From Pasteurella testudinis DSM 23072 (GTDB lineage: Bacteria > Pseudomonadota > Gammaproteobacteria > Enterobacterales > Pasteurellaceae): a stretch of 38,870 nucleotides of DNA. Location of the stretch: NCBI RefSeq assembly GCF_900176075.1, contig NZ_FWWV01000024.1, positions 1 to 38,870 of the forward strand, in the 5' to 3' direction. Made by a program: the position numbers and the translations under genes. Positions 26,072 through 35,485 of the stretch are shown piece by piece. Positions within the stretch are counted from its first letter, which is position 1. Each line of letters opens with the position of its first letter. Under the pieces are notes generated by a model, which was not told the origin of the DNA, ran no database searches, and worked only from the letters and a program-made list of their open reading frames with translations.

Positions 26072-26787
26072 TGAAACTTCCGTAGGATATTTTTATCGAT
26101 AAACAGTTGGTAGAAACGATAGGTGAATACCAGCGTGAAAATACTGATGGCGGCGCTGATGACGGCGACAATAATACTGCCGGGCAGAGACGACGCGATT
26201 TTTGCCAACTGTAGCGTGATAACCAAGGGCAGCAGATACACCAGCAGCGTAAACAAAAACAGCGGCAGCACACGTTTGATACCGTTCAGCCACACCAGTT
26301 TTAGGGCGGCGGAAAAAGAGCTGTTTTCCAGCACATAAGAGTAGGGCGCCAGACACAGGCGGATAAACAGATAGCAGCCGATGATTACCGACAGCAGGGC
26401 AAGGAGCGAGCCGCCACCGTTGGCGACGTAACTTGCCGCCGCTAAGCTGAACGGCAACACGATGATAAAATTCAGTAATAAAAACACCGGCGTTTTCTTC
26501 ACCGCATAAGAAAGTGCGGTTGTCAGTTGCGCCGCTTGCTGATTACTGATAAAGGTGATCATACTGAGAAACCAGAGGATCAAAAGCGAGTTGACGATTT
26601 GTCCGGCAAGGGTGAAAAACACGAAAGTGCGGCCGCCTTGATCGGTTTGCATATCGACAGAGTTCAGCAGAGAGCGGAAAAGCAGATTATCAATCACTAA
26701 AAGCGCCAAAAAAAACAACACCATTTGTTTTTGATTCAGAATAAAATTCCAACTGTCTTGGAAAATTTTGGCAAAATTAACAGGCAT
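26068..26787 (-). CDS. yciC: YciC family membrane protein (UPF0259)
   Basis: A 239-aa membrane protein with about six hydrophobic helices and a short cytoplasmic N-terminus ([16 protein letters not shown]). The length and its place before yciB identify it as YciC; its role is unknown beyond a link to the envelope. The start is placed at 26787, which has AGGA 6 nt upstream; the in-frame ATG further up lacks a ribosome site. First gene of the operon. Confidence 0.88.
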   Translation of the reverse strand: MPVNFAKIFQDSWNFILNQKQMVLFFLALLVIDNLLFRSLLNSVDMQTDQGGRTFVFFTLAGQIVNSLLILWFLSMITFISNQQAAQLTTALSYAVKKTPVFLLLNFIIVLPFSLAAASYVANGGGSLLALLSVIIGCYLFIRLCLAPYSYVLENSSFSAALKLVWLNGIKRVLPLFLFTLLVYLLPLVITLQLAKIASSLPGSIIVAVISAAISIFTLVFTYRFYQLFIDKNILRKFQ

Positions 26788-26850
26788 AGTTCGTCCTACA
26801 ACAATAAAAAACGGCATTGATTATAGCAATTATCTCGGGAAAACTCACGA

Positions 26851-26887
26851 GTTATCCGTCGCTTGATGGCGATCGCAGACGGATAAC
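26851..26887 (-). terminator. Stem-loop at the 3' end of prmB
   Basis: Perfect 10-bp arms GTTATCCGTC (26851-26860) / GACGGATAAC (26878-26887) begin 7 nt past the prmB stop. The U-run is poor, so it may be a weak terminator or an mRNA 3'-end stabiliser ahead of the yciC promoter. Confidence 0.5.
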
Positions 26888-26893
26888 ACCGCG

Positions 26894-27856
26894 TTATTTG
26901 TAGGCTTCGAACAGTGCGCTGTTGGCGACCAGCTGGGCTTTGGTCAACGAGAAAACGCCGTCGCCACCGTTTTCGAAGCGGATCCAGTTAAACGGCACGC
27001 TTGGGAATTGCTCGATTAAATGCACCATGCTGTTGCCGACTTCGCACACCAACACACCGTTGTCGGTTAAATAATCGGCGGCGTGTGCTAAAATGCGTTT
27101 TGCCAAGATTAAGCCGTCTTGTCCGGCTTCCAGCGCCATCATCGGTTCGTGGTAAAATTCCGCCGGCATTTCGTCCAGGTCTTCGGCATCGACATACGGC
27201 GGATTGGTGACGATCAGGTTGTATTGGTCTTGCGGCAGCGCAGTAAACAGATCCGATTGAATCGGGAAAACATGGTGCAGCGCATTATGGCGTTCGATAT
27301 TGATTTCGGTGACTTGTAACGCCGCTGGCGACAGATCCACTGCATCAATTTCCGCATGGGGAAATTTTGCCGAGCAGGCAATCGCAATGCAGCCGCTGCC
27401 GGTACACATATCCAAGATTCGCTGCGGTTCTTCTTTTAATAAACCGGTGAAACCGTCCTGAATCAATTCGCCGATCGGTGAACGCGGCACAATCACCCGC
27501 TCGTCCACATAAAATTCCAAGCCGCAGAACCAGGCATTATTGGTCAAATAGGCTACCGGCGTGCGGGTTTCAATCCGTTGAATCGCAGCATTAAACAGTT
27601 TCTGTTTTTCGTAAGAGGTCAGGTTGGAGGTGTAAAGTGCGGTCGGCACGTCTTGCGGCAGGTGCAGCACCGATAACGCCAGTTGCACCGCTTCGTCCCA
27701 AGCGTTGTCCTGCCCGTGTCCGTAAAAAATATCGGACGCGTTAAAGCAGCTGTATATCCAACGCAGAAAATCTTGAATGGTTTTGAGATCGTCCCGATTG
27801 GCGGAAAGTTGCATTTCTTCGACTAATTCGGGATTGTATGTAATATTTTCGGACAT
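26894..27856 (-). CDS. prmB: Ribosomal protein uL3 N5-glutamine methyltransferase PrmB
   Basis: A 320-aa SAM-dependent enzyme that methylates a glutamine of ribosomal protein L3 during ribosome assembly. Motif I is [12 protein letters not shown] (149-160), and the glutamine-binding NPPY is at 218-221 ([11 protein letters not shown]). An N-terminal helical domain of about 120 residues separates it from free methyltransferases. The start at 27856 (MSENITYN) has AAGG upstream; a longer reading would begin at a GTG inside a USS and is rejected. In E. coli prmB and smrB are direct divergent neighbours. Here higBA lies between them. Confidence 0.94.
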   Translation of the reverse strand: MSENITYNPELVEEMQLSANRDDLKTIQDFLRWIYSCFNASDIFYGHGQDNAWDEAVQLALSVLHLPQDVPTALYTSNLTSYEKQKLFNAAIQRIETRTPVAYLTNNAWFCGLEFYVDERVIVPRSPIGELIQDGFTGLLKEEPQRILDMCTGSGCIAIACSAKFPHAEIDAVDLSPAALQVTEINIERHNALHHVFPIQSDLFTALPQDQYNLIVTNPPYVDAEDLDEMPAEFYHEPMMALEAGQDGLILAKRILAHAADYLTDNGVLVCEVGNSMVHLIEQFPSVPFNWIRFENGGDGVFSLTKAQLVANSALFEAYK

Positions 27857-27932
27857 AAATTGAGTACCTTGTGAAAACCGCACTTTATAAATAAAGTGTT
27901 ATTTATACCATATTTTCGCTGTTTTGACTTTA

Positions 27933-27970
27933 TTGCTTCAGGCTTTATTTTTGTGATATGATTATATCAC
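27933..27970 (+). promoter_or_regulatory. higBA promoter and operator
   Basis: A -35 TTGCTT (27933-27938), an 18-bp spacer and a -10 TATGAT (27957-27962). The -10 lies inside a perfect dyad GTGATAT-GATT-ATATCAC (27953-27970). Antitoxins of this type repress their own operon, and this palindrome is in the right place. Confidence 0.7.
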
Positions 27971-27989
27971 GTTTATGCGGGGTTTACAG

Positions 27990-28265
27990 ATGATCAAAAG
28001 TTTTAAACACAAAGGACTGAAGCAGTTTTTTGAACGCGGTACGACAAAAGGAATTCGGGCGGATCATGCTAAAAAGATTCGTTTTATATTAGCCACGATT
28101 CATGTTGCCAGTAGTATAGAGCAACTGGCAGATATCTATCAATTTCACGAATTAAAAGGTGATCGGTAAGGGATTTATTCGATGACAGTTTCAGGAAATT
28201 GGCGGATTACCTTTGAATTTATTGACGGCAATGCCTATATTTTGAATTACGAAGATTACCATTAG
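27990..28265 (+). pseudogene. higB: HigB-type toxin (RelE superfamily), interrupted by an in-frame stop
   Basis: Read as one frame, the gene has 91 codons, the full size of HigB. It starts MIKSFKHKGLKQFFERGTT and ends NYEDYH just before higA. Codon 60 is TAA (28167-28169), within LKGDR-stop-GIYSMTVSGNWR. Homologues have lysine there (LKGDRKG), so a single AAA-to-TAA change explains the break. The lost part holds the VSGNWRITFEF core of this mRNA-cleaving toxin fold, so the 59-aa product is probably inactive. An in-frame ATG at 28182 sits 9 nt after TAAGGG, so the C-terminal piece could be translated separately. A sequencing error cannot be excluded. Confidence 0.8.
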
Positions 28266-28278
28266 AAAAGGAGAAAAT

Positions 28279-28590
28279 ATGTTTAATCCTCCACACCCCG
28301 GCGAAGTGTTGATGAATGCTTTCGTTGAAGAAAAAAATATTAAAATAAAAGCGTTGGCTGAGCATCTCGGCTTTTCGCGCGAAACCTTGTCGCGTGTGCT
28401 GCACGCTAAAACCCCGATGACAGCCAATTTAGCGTTAAGTTTGGAGGAAGCGGGCATCAGTACCGCAAGTTTCTGGCTTTCATTGCAAACACAATACGAT
28501 TTATGGCAGCTGAAAAACAACCGCACTTCGCACATTAAACCGTTCGTCAGCCAAAAGAAAGCGCAAACCACAAGTGCGGTAGCGTTGTGA
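28279..28590 (+). CDS. higA: HigA-family antitoxin
   Basis: A 103-aa antitoxin with an XRE-type helix-turn-helix (IKALAEHLGFSRETLSRVLHAK, about residues 23-44) preceded by the family's PPHPGEVL motif. It would neutralise HigB and repress the operon through the palindrome upstream. AAGGAG precedes the ATG, 13 nt after the toxin gene ends. The frame is intact although the toxin gene is not. Its last codons (TSAVAL) are encoded by a USS, and its TGA overlaps the GTG start of smrB, so the C-terminus probably arose where the module joined older sequence. Confidence 0.9.
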   Translation: MFNPPHPGEVLMNAFVEEKNIKIKALAEHLGFSRETLSRVLHAKTPMTANLALSLEEAGISTASFWLSLQTQYDLWQLKNNRTSHIKPFVSQKKAQTTSAVAL

Positions 28591-29102
28591 TAGTGGAAGC
28601 GGACGATATTAAGCTGTTTCATCAGCAGATTAAAGGGGCGAAGCGGTTAACGCAGGATACTTATGTTGCGCCTCGGCTGAAATCCAAACGTAAACAGCAG
28701 TATAAAGAACTGGTGCAGCAGCAGGACAATCTGTTCTATTTTTCCGATCAATACGAACCGCTGTTGCAAGAAGATCAGAAAGTGCGGTATCTGCGCGAAG
28801 GGGAGGATTCCCATTTGTTGAAACAGTTGCGCCGTGGCGATTTTGCGCCGGAACTGTTTCTGGATCTGCACGGCTTAACCCGTGAGCAAGCCAAAACCGA
28901 ATTAGCCGCACTTTTACACGCCTGTGAGAAAGAAAATATACATTGCGCCAGTATTATGACCGGCTACGGCACATTTGCCTTGAAACAGCAAATTCCCCGC
29001 TGGCTGGTGCAACACCCGAAAGTGCGTGCGCTGCATCAAGCGCCGAAAGAGTGGGGCGGCGATGCGGCATTTTTGATCTTGTTTGAGACCGTTGAAAAAT
29101 AG
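28587..29102 (+). CDS. smrB: Smr-domain ribosome-rescue endonuclease SmrB
   Basis: A 171-aa protein with a C-terminal Smr domain. In E. coli SmrB cleaves mRNA at collided ribosomes so that they can be rescued. The DLHGLT motif is intact (LFLDLHGLTREQAK), and the C-terminal HQAPKEWGGDAA matches the family. The second motif reads MTGYGTFALKQQ, where E. coli has MHGHGKHxLKQQ: three motif residues differ. The GTG start at 28587 overlaps the higA stop; a GTG two codons later is the alternative. It is therefore likely co-expressed with higA. The protein converges with the antiporter gene. Confidence 0.9.
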   Translation: MIVEADDIKLFHQQIKGAKRLTQDTYVAPRLKSKRKQQYKELVQQQDNLFYFSDQYEPLLQEDQKVRYLREGEDSHLLKQLRRGDFAPELFLDLHGLTREQAKTELAALLHACEKENIHCASIMTGYGTFALKQQIPRWLVQHPKVRALHQAPKEWGGDAAFLILFETVEK

Positions 29103-29144
29103 TTTATTCAGGGGATTGGGGTCGTAAAATCAGAAGAGAGAAGA

Positions 29145-29168
29145 CAAAAAAGCCCGCCAGTAGCGGGC
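29145..29168 (-). terminator. Terminator of the gloA-rnt-antiporter unit
   Basis: A stem GCCCGC / GCGGGC with a 5-nt loop, followed on the minus strand by a T run, 22 nt after the antiporter stop and in the convergent gap with smrB. Confidence 0.88.
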
Positions 29169-29189
29169 AATTTAATTTCAAAGTTGGCA

Positions 29190-30548
29190 TTACAACACCA
29201 TTGCCGCAATCCAACCGAAGATGACCAATGGAATATTGAAGTGGATAAAGGTCGGTACGACGGAATCCCAGATGTGATCGTGTTTGCCGTCCACATTCAA
29301 ACCGGAAGTCGGCCCCAGTGTGGAGTCGGAAGCCGGAGAACCGGCATCGCCCAGTGCCGCGGATACTGCAACCAGTGAAACCGTTGCCATTTCGGAGAAG
29401 CCCAAACTGATACAAATCGGCACATAAATGGCTGCGATAATCGGTACGGTAGAGAACGAAGAACCGATTCCCATGGTGATAAACAAGCCGATTAACAGCA
29501 TAATCAACGCGGCCCAGCCTTTATTGTCGCTGCCGATGGTTTCGCTGAAGGTTTGCACCAATGCCGCCACGCCGTCGGTTTCTTTAATCACATTGGCGAA
29601 GCCGGAGGCGGCGATCATCACAAAGCCGATCATCGCCATTAAGCGCAAGCCTTGTTGGAACAGATCGTTGCTTTCTTTCAGTTTGAAAATACCGCCCACG
29701 GCAAAAATCATCAGTCCGACCAAACCGCCGACGATAATCGAATCGGTATAAAGTTGTAAGGCGAAAGTGACGAAAATCGCCAACAGGCTGATAGCGACAT
29801 GTGTCGGGCTGATTTGCGCCACCCGACGTTCAATGTCGTCCGCCGTCGGTTCGGGCGTAGCGACCAAGTATTGGCGTGGTTTGCGATAAGTATAGAACAT
29901 TGCGGTTAAAAGCCCCAAAATCATGCCACAAACCGGAATCAACATCGCGGCGGAGACTTGCGCCGCCGTGGTTTGCAAGCCGAGCGCTGCACCGGCTTCA
30001 TTAATTTTGGTAACCAGAATGTTATCGATAAAAATCTTTCCGAAGCCGACCGGCAAAATCATATAGGTCGCGGTTAAACCAAAGGTCAACACGCAGGCGA
30101 CCGCGCGGCGATCCAGTTTTAGGCGGTTCATAATATCCAACAACGGCGGTACGACAATCGGGATAAAGGCAATATGCACCGGCAGCAGGTTTTGTGAAGA
30201 AACGGCGAACAGGGTCAGCAGCAGTAAGACTAAATATTTAAACCAGAATAGAGCCTTTTCACTCGGCTGTTTACCCAGTTTTTTAATCACTTGCATCGCC
30301 AACAAATCGGTCAGGCCGGATTTGGAGATCGCCACGGCAAACGCGCCCAAAATGGCGTAGTTCATCGCCACCGAAGCGCCGCCGCCCAAGCCGTTGGTAA
30401 AGGTATTGATGGTGGTTTGAATATCCATACTGCCGAGCAGACCGGCGGTAAGGGCGGAGATAATCAGGGCAATGACCACGTTTACCCGCATCAGGCTGAG
30501 CGCCAACAGCAGGATAATGGACAGCACCACATTATTGGTGAGTAACAT
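29190..30548 (-). CDS. Na+/H+ antiporter family (NhaC-like) membrane transporter
   Basis: A 452-aa inner-membrane protein with about eleven to twelve hydrophobic segments, of the Na_H_antiporter (NhaC/YuiF) group within the ion transporter superfamily. Typical stretches are SSQNLLPVHIAFIPIVVPPLL, GIGSSFSTVPIIAAIYVP and the C-terminal DAGSPASDSTLGPTSGLN. Family members exchange Na+ or, in some cases, transport amino acids such as histidine, so the substrate is open. It lies 87 nt downstream of rnt and probably shares the gloA-rnt transcript. The same order is known to me from H. influenzae. Confidence 0.85.
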   Translation of the reverse strand: MLLTNNVVLSIILLLALSLMRVNVVIALIISALTAGLLGSMDIQTTINTFTNGLGGGASVAMNYAILGAFAVAISKSGLTDLLAMQVIKKLGKQPSEKALFWFKYLVLLLLTLFAVSSQNLLPVHIAFIPIVVPPLLDIMNRLKLDRRAVACVLTFGLTATYMILPVGFGKIFIDNILVTKINEAGAALGLQTTAAQVSAAMLIPVCGMILGLLTAMFYTYRKPRQYLVATPEPTADDIERRVAQISPTHVAISLLAIFVTFALQLYTDSIIVGGLVGLMIFAVGGIFKLKESNDLFQQGLRLMAMIGFVMIAASGFANVIKETDGVAALVQTFSETIGSDNKGWAALIMLLIGLFITMGIGSSFSTVPIIAAIYVPICISLGFSEMATVSLVAVSAALGDAGSPASDSTLGPTSGLNVDGKHDHIWDSVVPTFIHFNIPLVIFGWIAAMVL

Positions 30549-30635
30549 AGCGGTTAGTTCCTTAATGAAAAATCAAAAACAAACAAAAAAATATAAAGCG
30601 AGATTCTAAAACAAAATTCAATTATTTTCCGCAAT

Positions 30636-31301
30636 TTATTGGTTATTGCCGTTAAATAACGGAAATCCGCCCAGTTCTTTTAAGCGATTGACCATATAAC
30701 AGAATAATTCGGCGGTTTTTTCGGTGTCATACAGGGCGGAATGCGCCTGTTTTGCATCGAACGTAATACCGGCGGCATGGCAGGCTTTGATCAGGACATT
30801 ATTGCCGAACATAAATGCGCCTAAGGTGGCGGTATCAAACGTGCCGAACGGGTGGAACGGATTGCGTTTCAGTTGGCAGCGTTCCGCCGCCGCCATTAAA
30901 AATCCGTGATCGAACGCGGCGTTATGCGCCACGATAATCGAGCGTTTGCAGTCGGCGGCTTTTTGTGTGCGGCGCACCAGTCTGAATAGGTCGCCAAGTG
31001 CGGTTTCTTCGCTCACCGCCCCACGCAACGGATTATCAATATCAATGCCGTTGAATTTCAGCGATTCGGGATTGATATTCGCCCCCGAAAACGGCGTGAT
31101 ATGAAAATGGCATTTCTCGTCGGGTTGCAGTTGTCCTTGTGCGTCCATTTTTAAGGTGACGGCGGCAAGTTCCAACAGCGCGTCCGTTTTGGCGTTGAAA
31201 CCAGCGGTTTCGACATCAATAATCACCGGAAAATATTCACGGAAGCGGTTTTTCAGCAGGTTGAAGTCGGTTTGAACGGGTGTTTGTGCAGATGTGGTCA
31301 C
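30636..31301 (-). CDS. rnt: Ribonuclease T
   Basis: A 221-aa 3'-5' exoribonuclease of the DEDD family that trims tRNA and other stable RNA ends. The catalytic residues are visible as IDVETAGF (Asp29, Glu31), [10 protein letters not shown] and [14 protein letters not shown]. It acts as a dimer in the cytoplasm. It lies 74 nt after gloA on the same strand. A USS lies inside it. Confidence 0.96.
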   Translation of the reverse strand: MTTSAQTPVQTDFNLLKNRFREYFPVIIDVETAGFNAKTDALLELAAVTLKMDAQGQLQPDEKCHFHITPFSGANINPESLKFNGIDIDNPLRGAVSEETALGDLFRLVRRTQKAADCKRSIIVAHNAAFDHGFLMAAAERCQLKRNPFHPFGTFDTATLGAFMFGNNVLIKACHAAGITFDAKQAHSALYDTEKTAELFCYMVNRLKELGGFPLFNGNNQ

Positions 31302-31375
31302 AAATGAAGATCCTGTATTGGCAGTATCAAACCGGCGCTAATGGTTGCGCCGGTAACTAAATGGAAGTAATGGAA

Positions 31376-31783
31376 TTAGTTGCCTAAACCGGCTTTGGCG
31401 CTTTTGTTTTCAATAAATTCGATTTTGTAGCCGTCCGGATCTTCGACGAAAGCGATCACGGTCGTGCCGCCTTTGACCGGACCCGGTTCGCGAGTCACGT
31501 TACCGCCTGCTGACCGCACTTTGTTACAAGTGGCGGCGATATCGTCGGTGCCGATCGCAATATGGCCGTATGCCGTGCCCAGTTCGTATTGTTCCACGCC
31601 CCAGTTGTAGGTCAGTTCCAAAACCGCACTTTTGTCCTCGTCGTCGTAACCCAAAAATGCCAGGGTGTATTTATACTCGGTGTTTTCACTGGTGCGCAAA
31701 ACACGCATTCCCAGCGCTTCGGTATAAAATTTGATTGAACGGTCCAAATCGCCGACGCGCAGCATGGTATGTAAAATTCGCAT
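31376..31783 (-). CDS. gloA: Lactoylglutathione lyase (glyoxalase I)
   Basis: A 135-aa metalloenzyme that isomerises the methylglyoxal-glutathione adduct to S-lactoylglutathione. The four metal ligands of the vicinal-oxygen-chelate fold appear in order: His5 (MRILHTML), Glu in [10 protein letters not shown], His in YGHIAIG and Glu in YKIEFIE. The length is the bacterial standard. It is the first gene of a short minus-strand unit with rnt. Two USS lie inside it in the same orientation. Confidence 0.97.
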   Translation of the reverse strand: MRILHTMLRVGDLDRSIKFYTEALGMRVLRTSENTEYKYTLAFLGYDDEDKSAVLELTYNWGVEQYELGTAYGHIAIGTDDIAATCNKVRSAGGNVTREPGPVKGGTTVIAFVEDPDGYKIEFIENKSAKAGLGN

Positions 31784-31878
31784 GATTAGTCTCCTAAATT
31801 GTTAACGTAACAACAAATATGGCATTATAATGTCAATTTATCAGTTACTGCCATTAATTTTAGCATGTTGGACGTTTT

Positions 31879-32703
31879 ATGTCAGACCATAACGAAAACA
31901 AAATTCAGATTACGCTGCTTGCGCTGTTGCCGCCGCTTGTGCTGTTGGGGGCGGAAACCGCACTTTTCTTATTGCCGCCCGATGATTCACAAGCCCTCGC
32001 CAGCTTTATCGCCTATTTTGCCTTTGCGGTACTCTGTTGCCAGCTAGTGACCCATGTGGTGTTCAGCAAAGGCGAAATCTGCAACGGGCAGCGCTCGCGT
32101 TTAGTCCGCGCCAATCTGTTTTTGCTGCTGTATTGGATCGGGCTGTTTCTGCTCGGCGCGCTGGCGCAAAAACGTTATGTGCCGTTGGCGTTGCTGATTG
32201 GCGCAGCCATCTTATTGCTGGTCACGGTATGGCAGCAGCCGAAAGACGATGAACGTCTGCGGCGTGGTATTTTGTTATTCGGTACAATCTGCGGCGGATT
32301 GGGCGTGTTGTGCTATTTGGCGATTTTATGGAATTTGCCGCGGCAAGACTGGTTTGCGTACAGCCCGTTCAGCCAACTGTTGCTCGGTTTGGTGTTGAGC
32401 GCTTGGCAGCTGCGTTTGTCGCGTAACCGCTTGCAGGGCTTTATCGCACTGCTGCCGCGCCTGATGTTGTTAAGCCTGTTGTTGAATGCGCTTTACAGCG
32501 TGGTGGTTTTATTATTGCTACATTGGAATTTAACTCTGCTTCCCCTCAGCACCGGCGCATTTGCCGGCTATTTTGCGCTGCATTTGCTGTTGGCGGCGCT
32601 GCTGTTTTGGCTGATTTCAAGCCGTAAAACATTGGATTTAGCATGGTTATCGCTGTTGCTGCTGTTGAGCATGGGGCTACCGTTTTTATTAATTTACCTC
32701 TAA
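31879..32703 (+). CDS. Hypothetical multi-pass membrane protein
   Basis: A 274-aa protein that I do not recognise. It is very leucine-rich, with about eight hydrophobic segments (for example LLALLPPLVLLGAETALFLL near the start and WLSLLLLLSMGLPFLLIYL at the end), joined by short loops with a few Arg/Lys. There is no soluble domain. It ends 13 nt before ydbH on the same strand and so may be co-transcribed with ydbH-ynbE. That would tie it to envelope work, but this is inference from position. Confidence 0.75.
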   Translation: MSDHNENKIQITLLALLPPLVLLGAETALFLLPPDDSQALASFIAYFAFAVLCCQLVTHVVFSKGEICNGQRSRLVRANLFLLLYWIGLFLLGALAQKRYVPLALLIGAAILLLVTVWQQPKDDERLRRGILLFGTICGGLGVLCYLAILWNLPRQDWFAYSPFSQLLLGLVLSAWQLRLSRNRLQGFIALLPRLMLLSLLLNALYSVVVLLLLHWNLTLLPLSTGAFAGYFALHLLLAALLFWLISSRKTLDLAWLSLLLLLSMGLPFLLIYL

Positions 32704-32716
32704 CCTGATTTTATTT

Positions 32717-35476
32717 ATGTGGAAAAAATGCCTTGCCGTGTGTATTGCCATTCTGTTGCTGTTGGCGGCAACAGTCGTTTGGCTGCTATTCGGCAACGGC
32801 ATACAAACCACGGCGAACTATTTTCTGGCGCCGGATTATCACATCAGCCTCGCTGAGCCGATTGATATCGATACGGACGGGATTTTACTGCCGCAAATCA
32901 CTGTCGCCGGCGCGCAAAATTCGGCGCATCAGGCTTGCCGTTTGGTTGACGGCGAACAGATCCGTTTGGCGTGGTGGCAGCGCAAATTGACACTGGAAAA
33001 AGTGCGGTTGGATTACGCCTGTTTGCAACAGCTGATGAATCAACCGAACGAATCGATCGATAGCCAACCTTTTACCCTCACTCGCTTATTCGCCTTGTTG
33101 CCGCTAGGGGAAGTTGAAATTGCCGGGCTTGATTGGCAGAACGCCGAAGCGGTAACCCATCCGCAACTGCAACAACTTCTCCACGCAACAACCCATGCCA
33201 GAGCCGTTCGGCAAGGATCGCAATTGCGGCTGCAGCTGCAGGCGACGGAACAACAAGACGCCGATACAACACGTAAGCTGGCAAATCTGGACGGGATTTT
33301 ATTTGAAAATACACTGACGGCCTTTCTGATTTATCAGCCGGATGAGCACCAATACAATCAAGTGACTTTGAATGCCGAGCTGGCGGACAGTTTCGAACAG
33401 CTGCCGCTGAATGCCGATCTGGATTACCGTTGGCGTTCTGCCGACATGATTATTCCGCAGGGCGGTATCAGCCTGACATGGAAAGATCAACAGGCGCAGT
33501 TGCAGCTGTACGAAGTGGCGGGGCAGGAACAGCATCAACTGCTGGATTTGCCTTTTGATATAAAAAACGGACAGTTACAAGTCAGCAAGGCGCAATTTAA
33601 TTGGGCAAAAGATTTGCCGCAACCGATGAACGGTTTTCTCGATCTGGATTTGCAAGCGGAGCAGCCTGACCGCACTTTTTGGAACAGTTTTCCGCTCAAT
33701 ATCAATTTCCGGCTTTCTTTGTTGTCGAGCGGTGACAAAGGTAAAGGCTTGATTGTGATTCAAGGTTTAAACGGCAAAATTGATCGGCAAGCCTTGCAGA
33801 TTCCGTTGCAGGTTAACGGAGAAGTCAAATCTTTCGACAGCATTTTTTATACCGATTTGCCGATGCGGATCGAAGGCCCGCTACACGATCCGATTTTGCG
33901 TTTTTTGAGCGGCTCACTGCTGCGTATGACCGGCAACACCGAATACATTGATATCGCAGAGTTACGTTTGCCGCTTGCGGGCGTGGTGGTCGGACAATAC
34001 GGGATCAAAGGGCGGTTGCAGGCGATTTTAAAAGGTAAAACCCGTCAGTTTGAACGGATTGATTTGCGGCTTGACGGACGGGCTAACGAGTTTATCGCCG
34101 GTATTCACTCCATTTTTAACATTCGTTCGGCGCAAGAAGTGCCGTCCCGTTTGTCGGCGGCTGCGGCAACAAACCGCTGGAACTGGAATTTTTGGGGCTA
34201 TGCCGATATTCCGAGCCTGCGCAATGTGGTCAGTTTGCGCGGGCGTGGGTTTTGGCATGACAACCTGATTAATATTCAGTTATTAGACGGCGAACTAGGG
34301 CGTTTCGCGTTGCCTGGGGTACAGGTCGAACCACTGCTGTTGTCGTTGTCGCAAACCATCAGCTGGGATTACCAACAGCAGCGCCTGAGCGGTGCATTGG
34401 CGGTCAACACGCCGCGAATCCAATTGGATTACGGCGGGCAGATTTTAAAACCGGATATCAGTGTCGGCATAGAGGGTAAAGATTTTTCCGACTTGAATTT
34501 GAAAAGCGAGTTGACTGCAGATCGCTTAGGGCCGATCCGCCTGTTCGCCACCTATCAGCAGGGTGCGTTACGCGGTAACGTTTATTGGCCGCAGCAGTCT
34601 TCCAATGTGTTTCAACCGCTCTTTCCCAAGCGTTGGAATTGGCTGATTCAACGCGGCTCTATTCGTGGCCAAACCGCCTTTTCGATTACGCCGGAAAAGG
34701 GCTTGATCGCAGGTGGACATATTGCCATTGAAAACGGCAGTATCGCCTTGCCGAACGGTGCAATCAGCGGTATCAATTTCTCCTTACCCTACCGCTATCA
34801 AAACCAACGTTTCCAATTGGGGGTGAAAGAGCCGGTCGAAGTGAAAATTGCCAGCTTGGATAACGGCGTGCATTTAAAAGACGTGTCGTTACAGGTGCAA
34901 GGCTATTATCCTTACACGCGCAAAAGTCCGTTATCCCTGACCAAACTGAATTTAAAACTGTTGGGCGGCGAGCTGAATGTGGATAAATTTTCCCTGCCGC
35001 AGCACAATCCGGCTTATTTGCGTTTGAGCAATATCGAATTAAGCGAGATTTTAGAGTTAATGCAATATAACCAATTGGAAATGGTCGGAAAAGTCAATGC
35101 CGATCTGCCGTTTTGGATTGAAAATTCGCCTTGTATCATTTGTGACGGCGTGATTGAGCAGGGCAGCGACTGGCGGATTCATTTAAGCGATGAATTGATC
35201 AGTAAAATTGAGCAGGGCGGCGGTATTACCGAGCGGATTCTGACTAACCTGATGGAAACGATGGACGTGTACGATTCCAATATCAACGTGAATTTGTTGC
35301 AAGATGGTACGGGTTTGCTGAATGCCAAAATCAAAGCCAATAATGCGTTACAAAATCCGATCTTTTTGAATTACAATCATAAAGAGAACGCCTTTGATTT
35401 GTGGCAGTCGATTAATTTTGGTTCGGAACTGCAACAAAATTTAGAATACCGTTTATATCAACGACGCGAACAATAG
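32717..35476 (+). CDS. ydbH: AsmA-like intermembrane transport protein YdbH
   Basis: A 919-aa protein with one N-terminal membrane helix (about residues 4-26) and a very long periplasmic part of repeated beta-rich segments, the AsmA-like/TAM-related architecture. In E. coli YdbH works with YhdP and TamB to move phospholipids to the outer membrane, and it forms a bridge with the lipoprotein YnbE. The conserved C-terminal part includes WIENSPCIICDG and the region ending NFGSELQQNLEYRLY. It is slightly longer than the E. coli protein. ynbE follows 9 nt downstream. The ribosome site is weak, so the start relies on the membrane anchor. Confidence 0.9.
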   Translation: MWKKCLAVCIAILLLLAATVVWLLFGNGIQTTANYFLAPDYHISLAEPIDIDTDGILLPQITVAGAQNSAHQACRLVDGEQIRLAWWQRKLTLEKVRLDYACLQQLMNQPNESIDSQPFTLTRLFALLPLGEVEIAGLDWQNAEAVTHPQLQQLLHATTHARAVRQGSQLRLQLQATEQQDADTTRKLANLDGILFENTLTAFLIYQPDEHQYNQVTLNAELADSFEQLPLNADLDYRWRSADMIIPQGGISLTWKDQQAQLQLYEVAGQEQHQLLDLPFDIKNGQLQVSKAQFNWAKDLPQPMNGFLDLDLQAEQPDRTFWNSFPLNINFRLSLLSSGDKGKGLIVIQGLNGKIDRQALQIPLQVNGEVKSFDSIFYTDLPMRIEGPLHDPILRFLSGSLLRMTGNTEYIDIAELRLPLAGVVVGQYGIKGRLQAILKGKTRQFERIDLRLDGRANEFIAGIHSIFNIRSAQEVPSRLSAAAATNRWNWNFWGYADIPSLRNVVSLRGRGFWHDNLINIQLLDGELGRFALPGVQVEPLLLSLSQTISWDYQQQRLSGALAVNTPRIQLDYGGQILKPDISVGIEGKDFSDLNLKSELTADRLGPIRLFATYQQGALRGNVYWPQQSSNVFQPLFPKRWNWLIQRGSIRGQTAFSITPEKGLIAGGHIAIENGSIALPNGAISGINFSLPYRYQNQRFQLGVKEPVEVKIASLDNGVHLKDVSLQVQGYYPYTRKSPLSLTKLNLKLLGGELNVDKFSLPQHNPAYLRLSNIELSEILELMQYNQLEMVGKVNADLPFWIENSPCIICDGVIEQGSDWRIHLSDELISKIEQGGGITERILTNLMETMDVYDSNINVNLLQDGTGLLNAKIKANNALQNPIFLNYNHKENAFDLWQSINFGSELQQNLEYRLYQRREQ

Positions 35477-35485
35477 AGAGCGATT

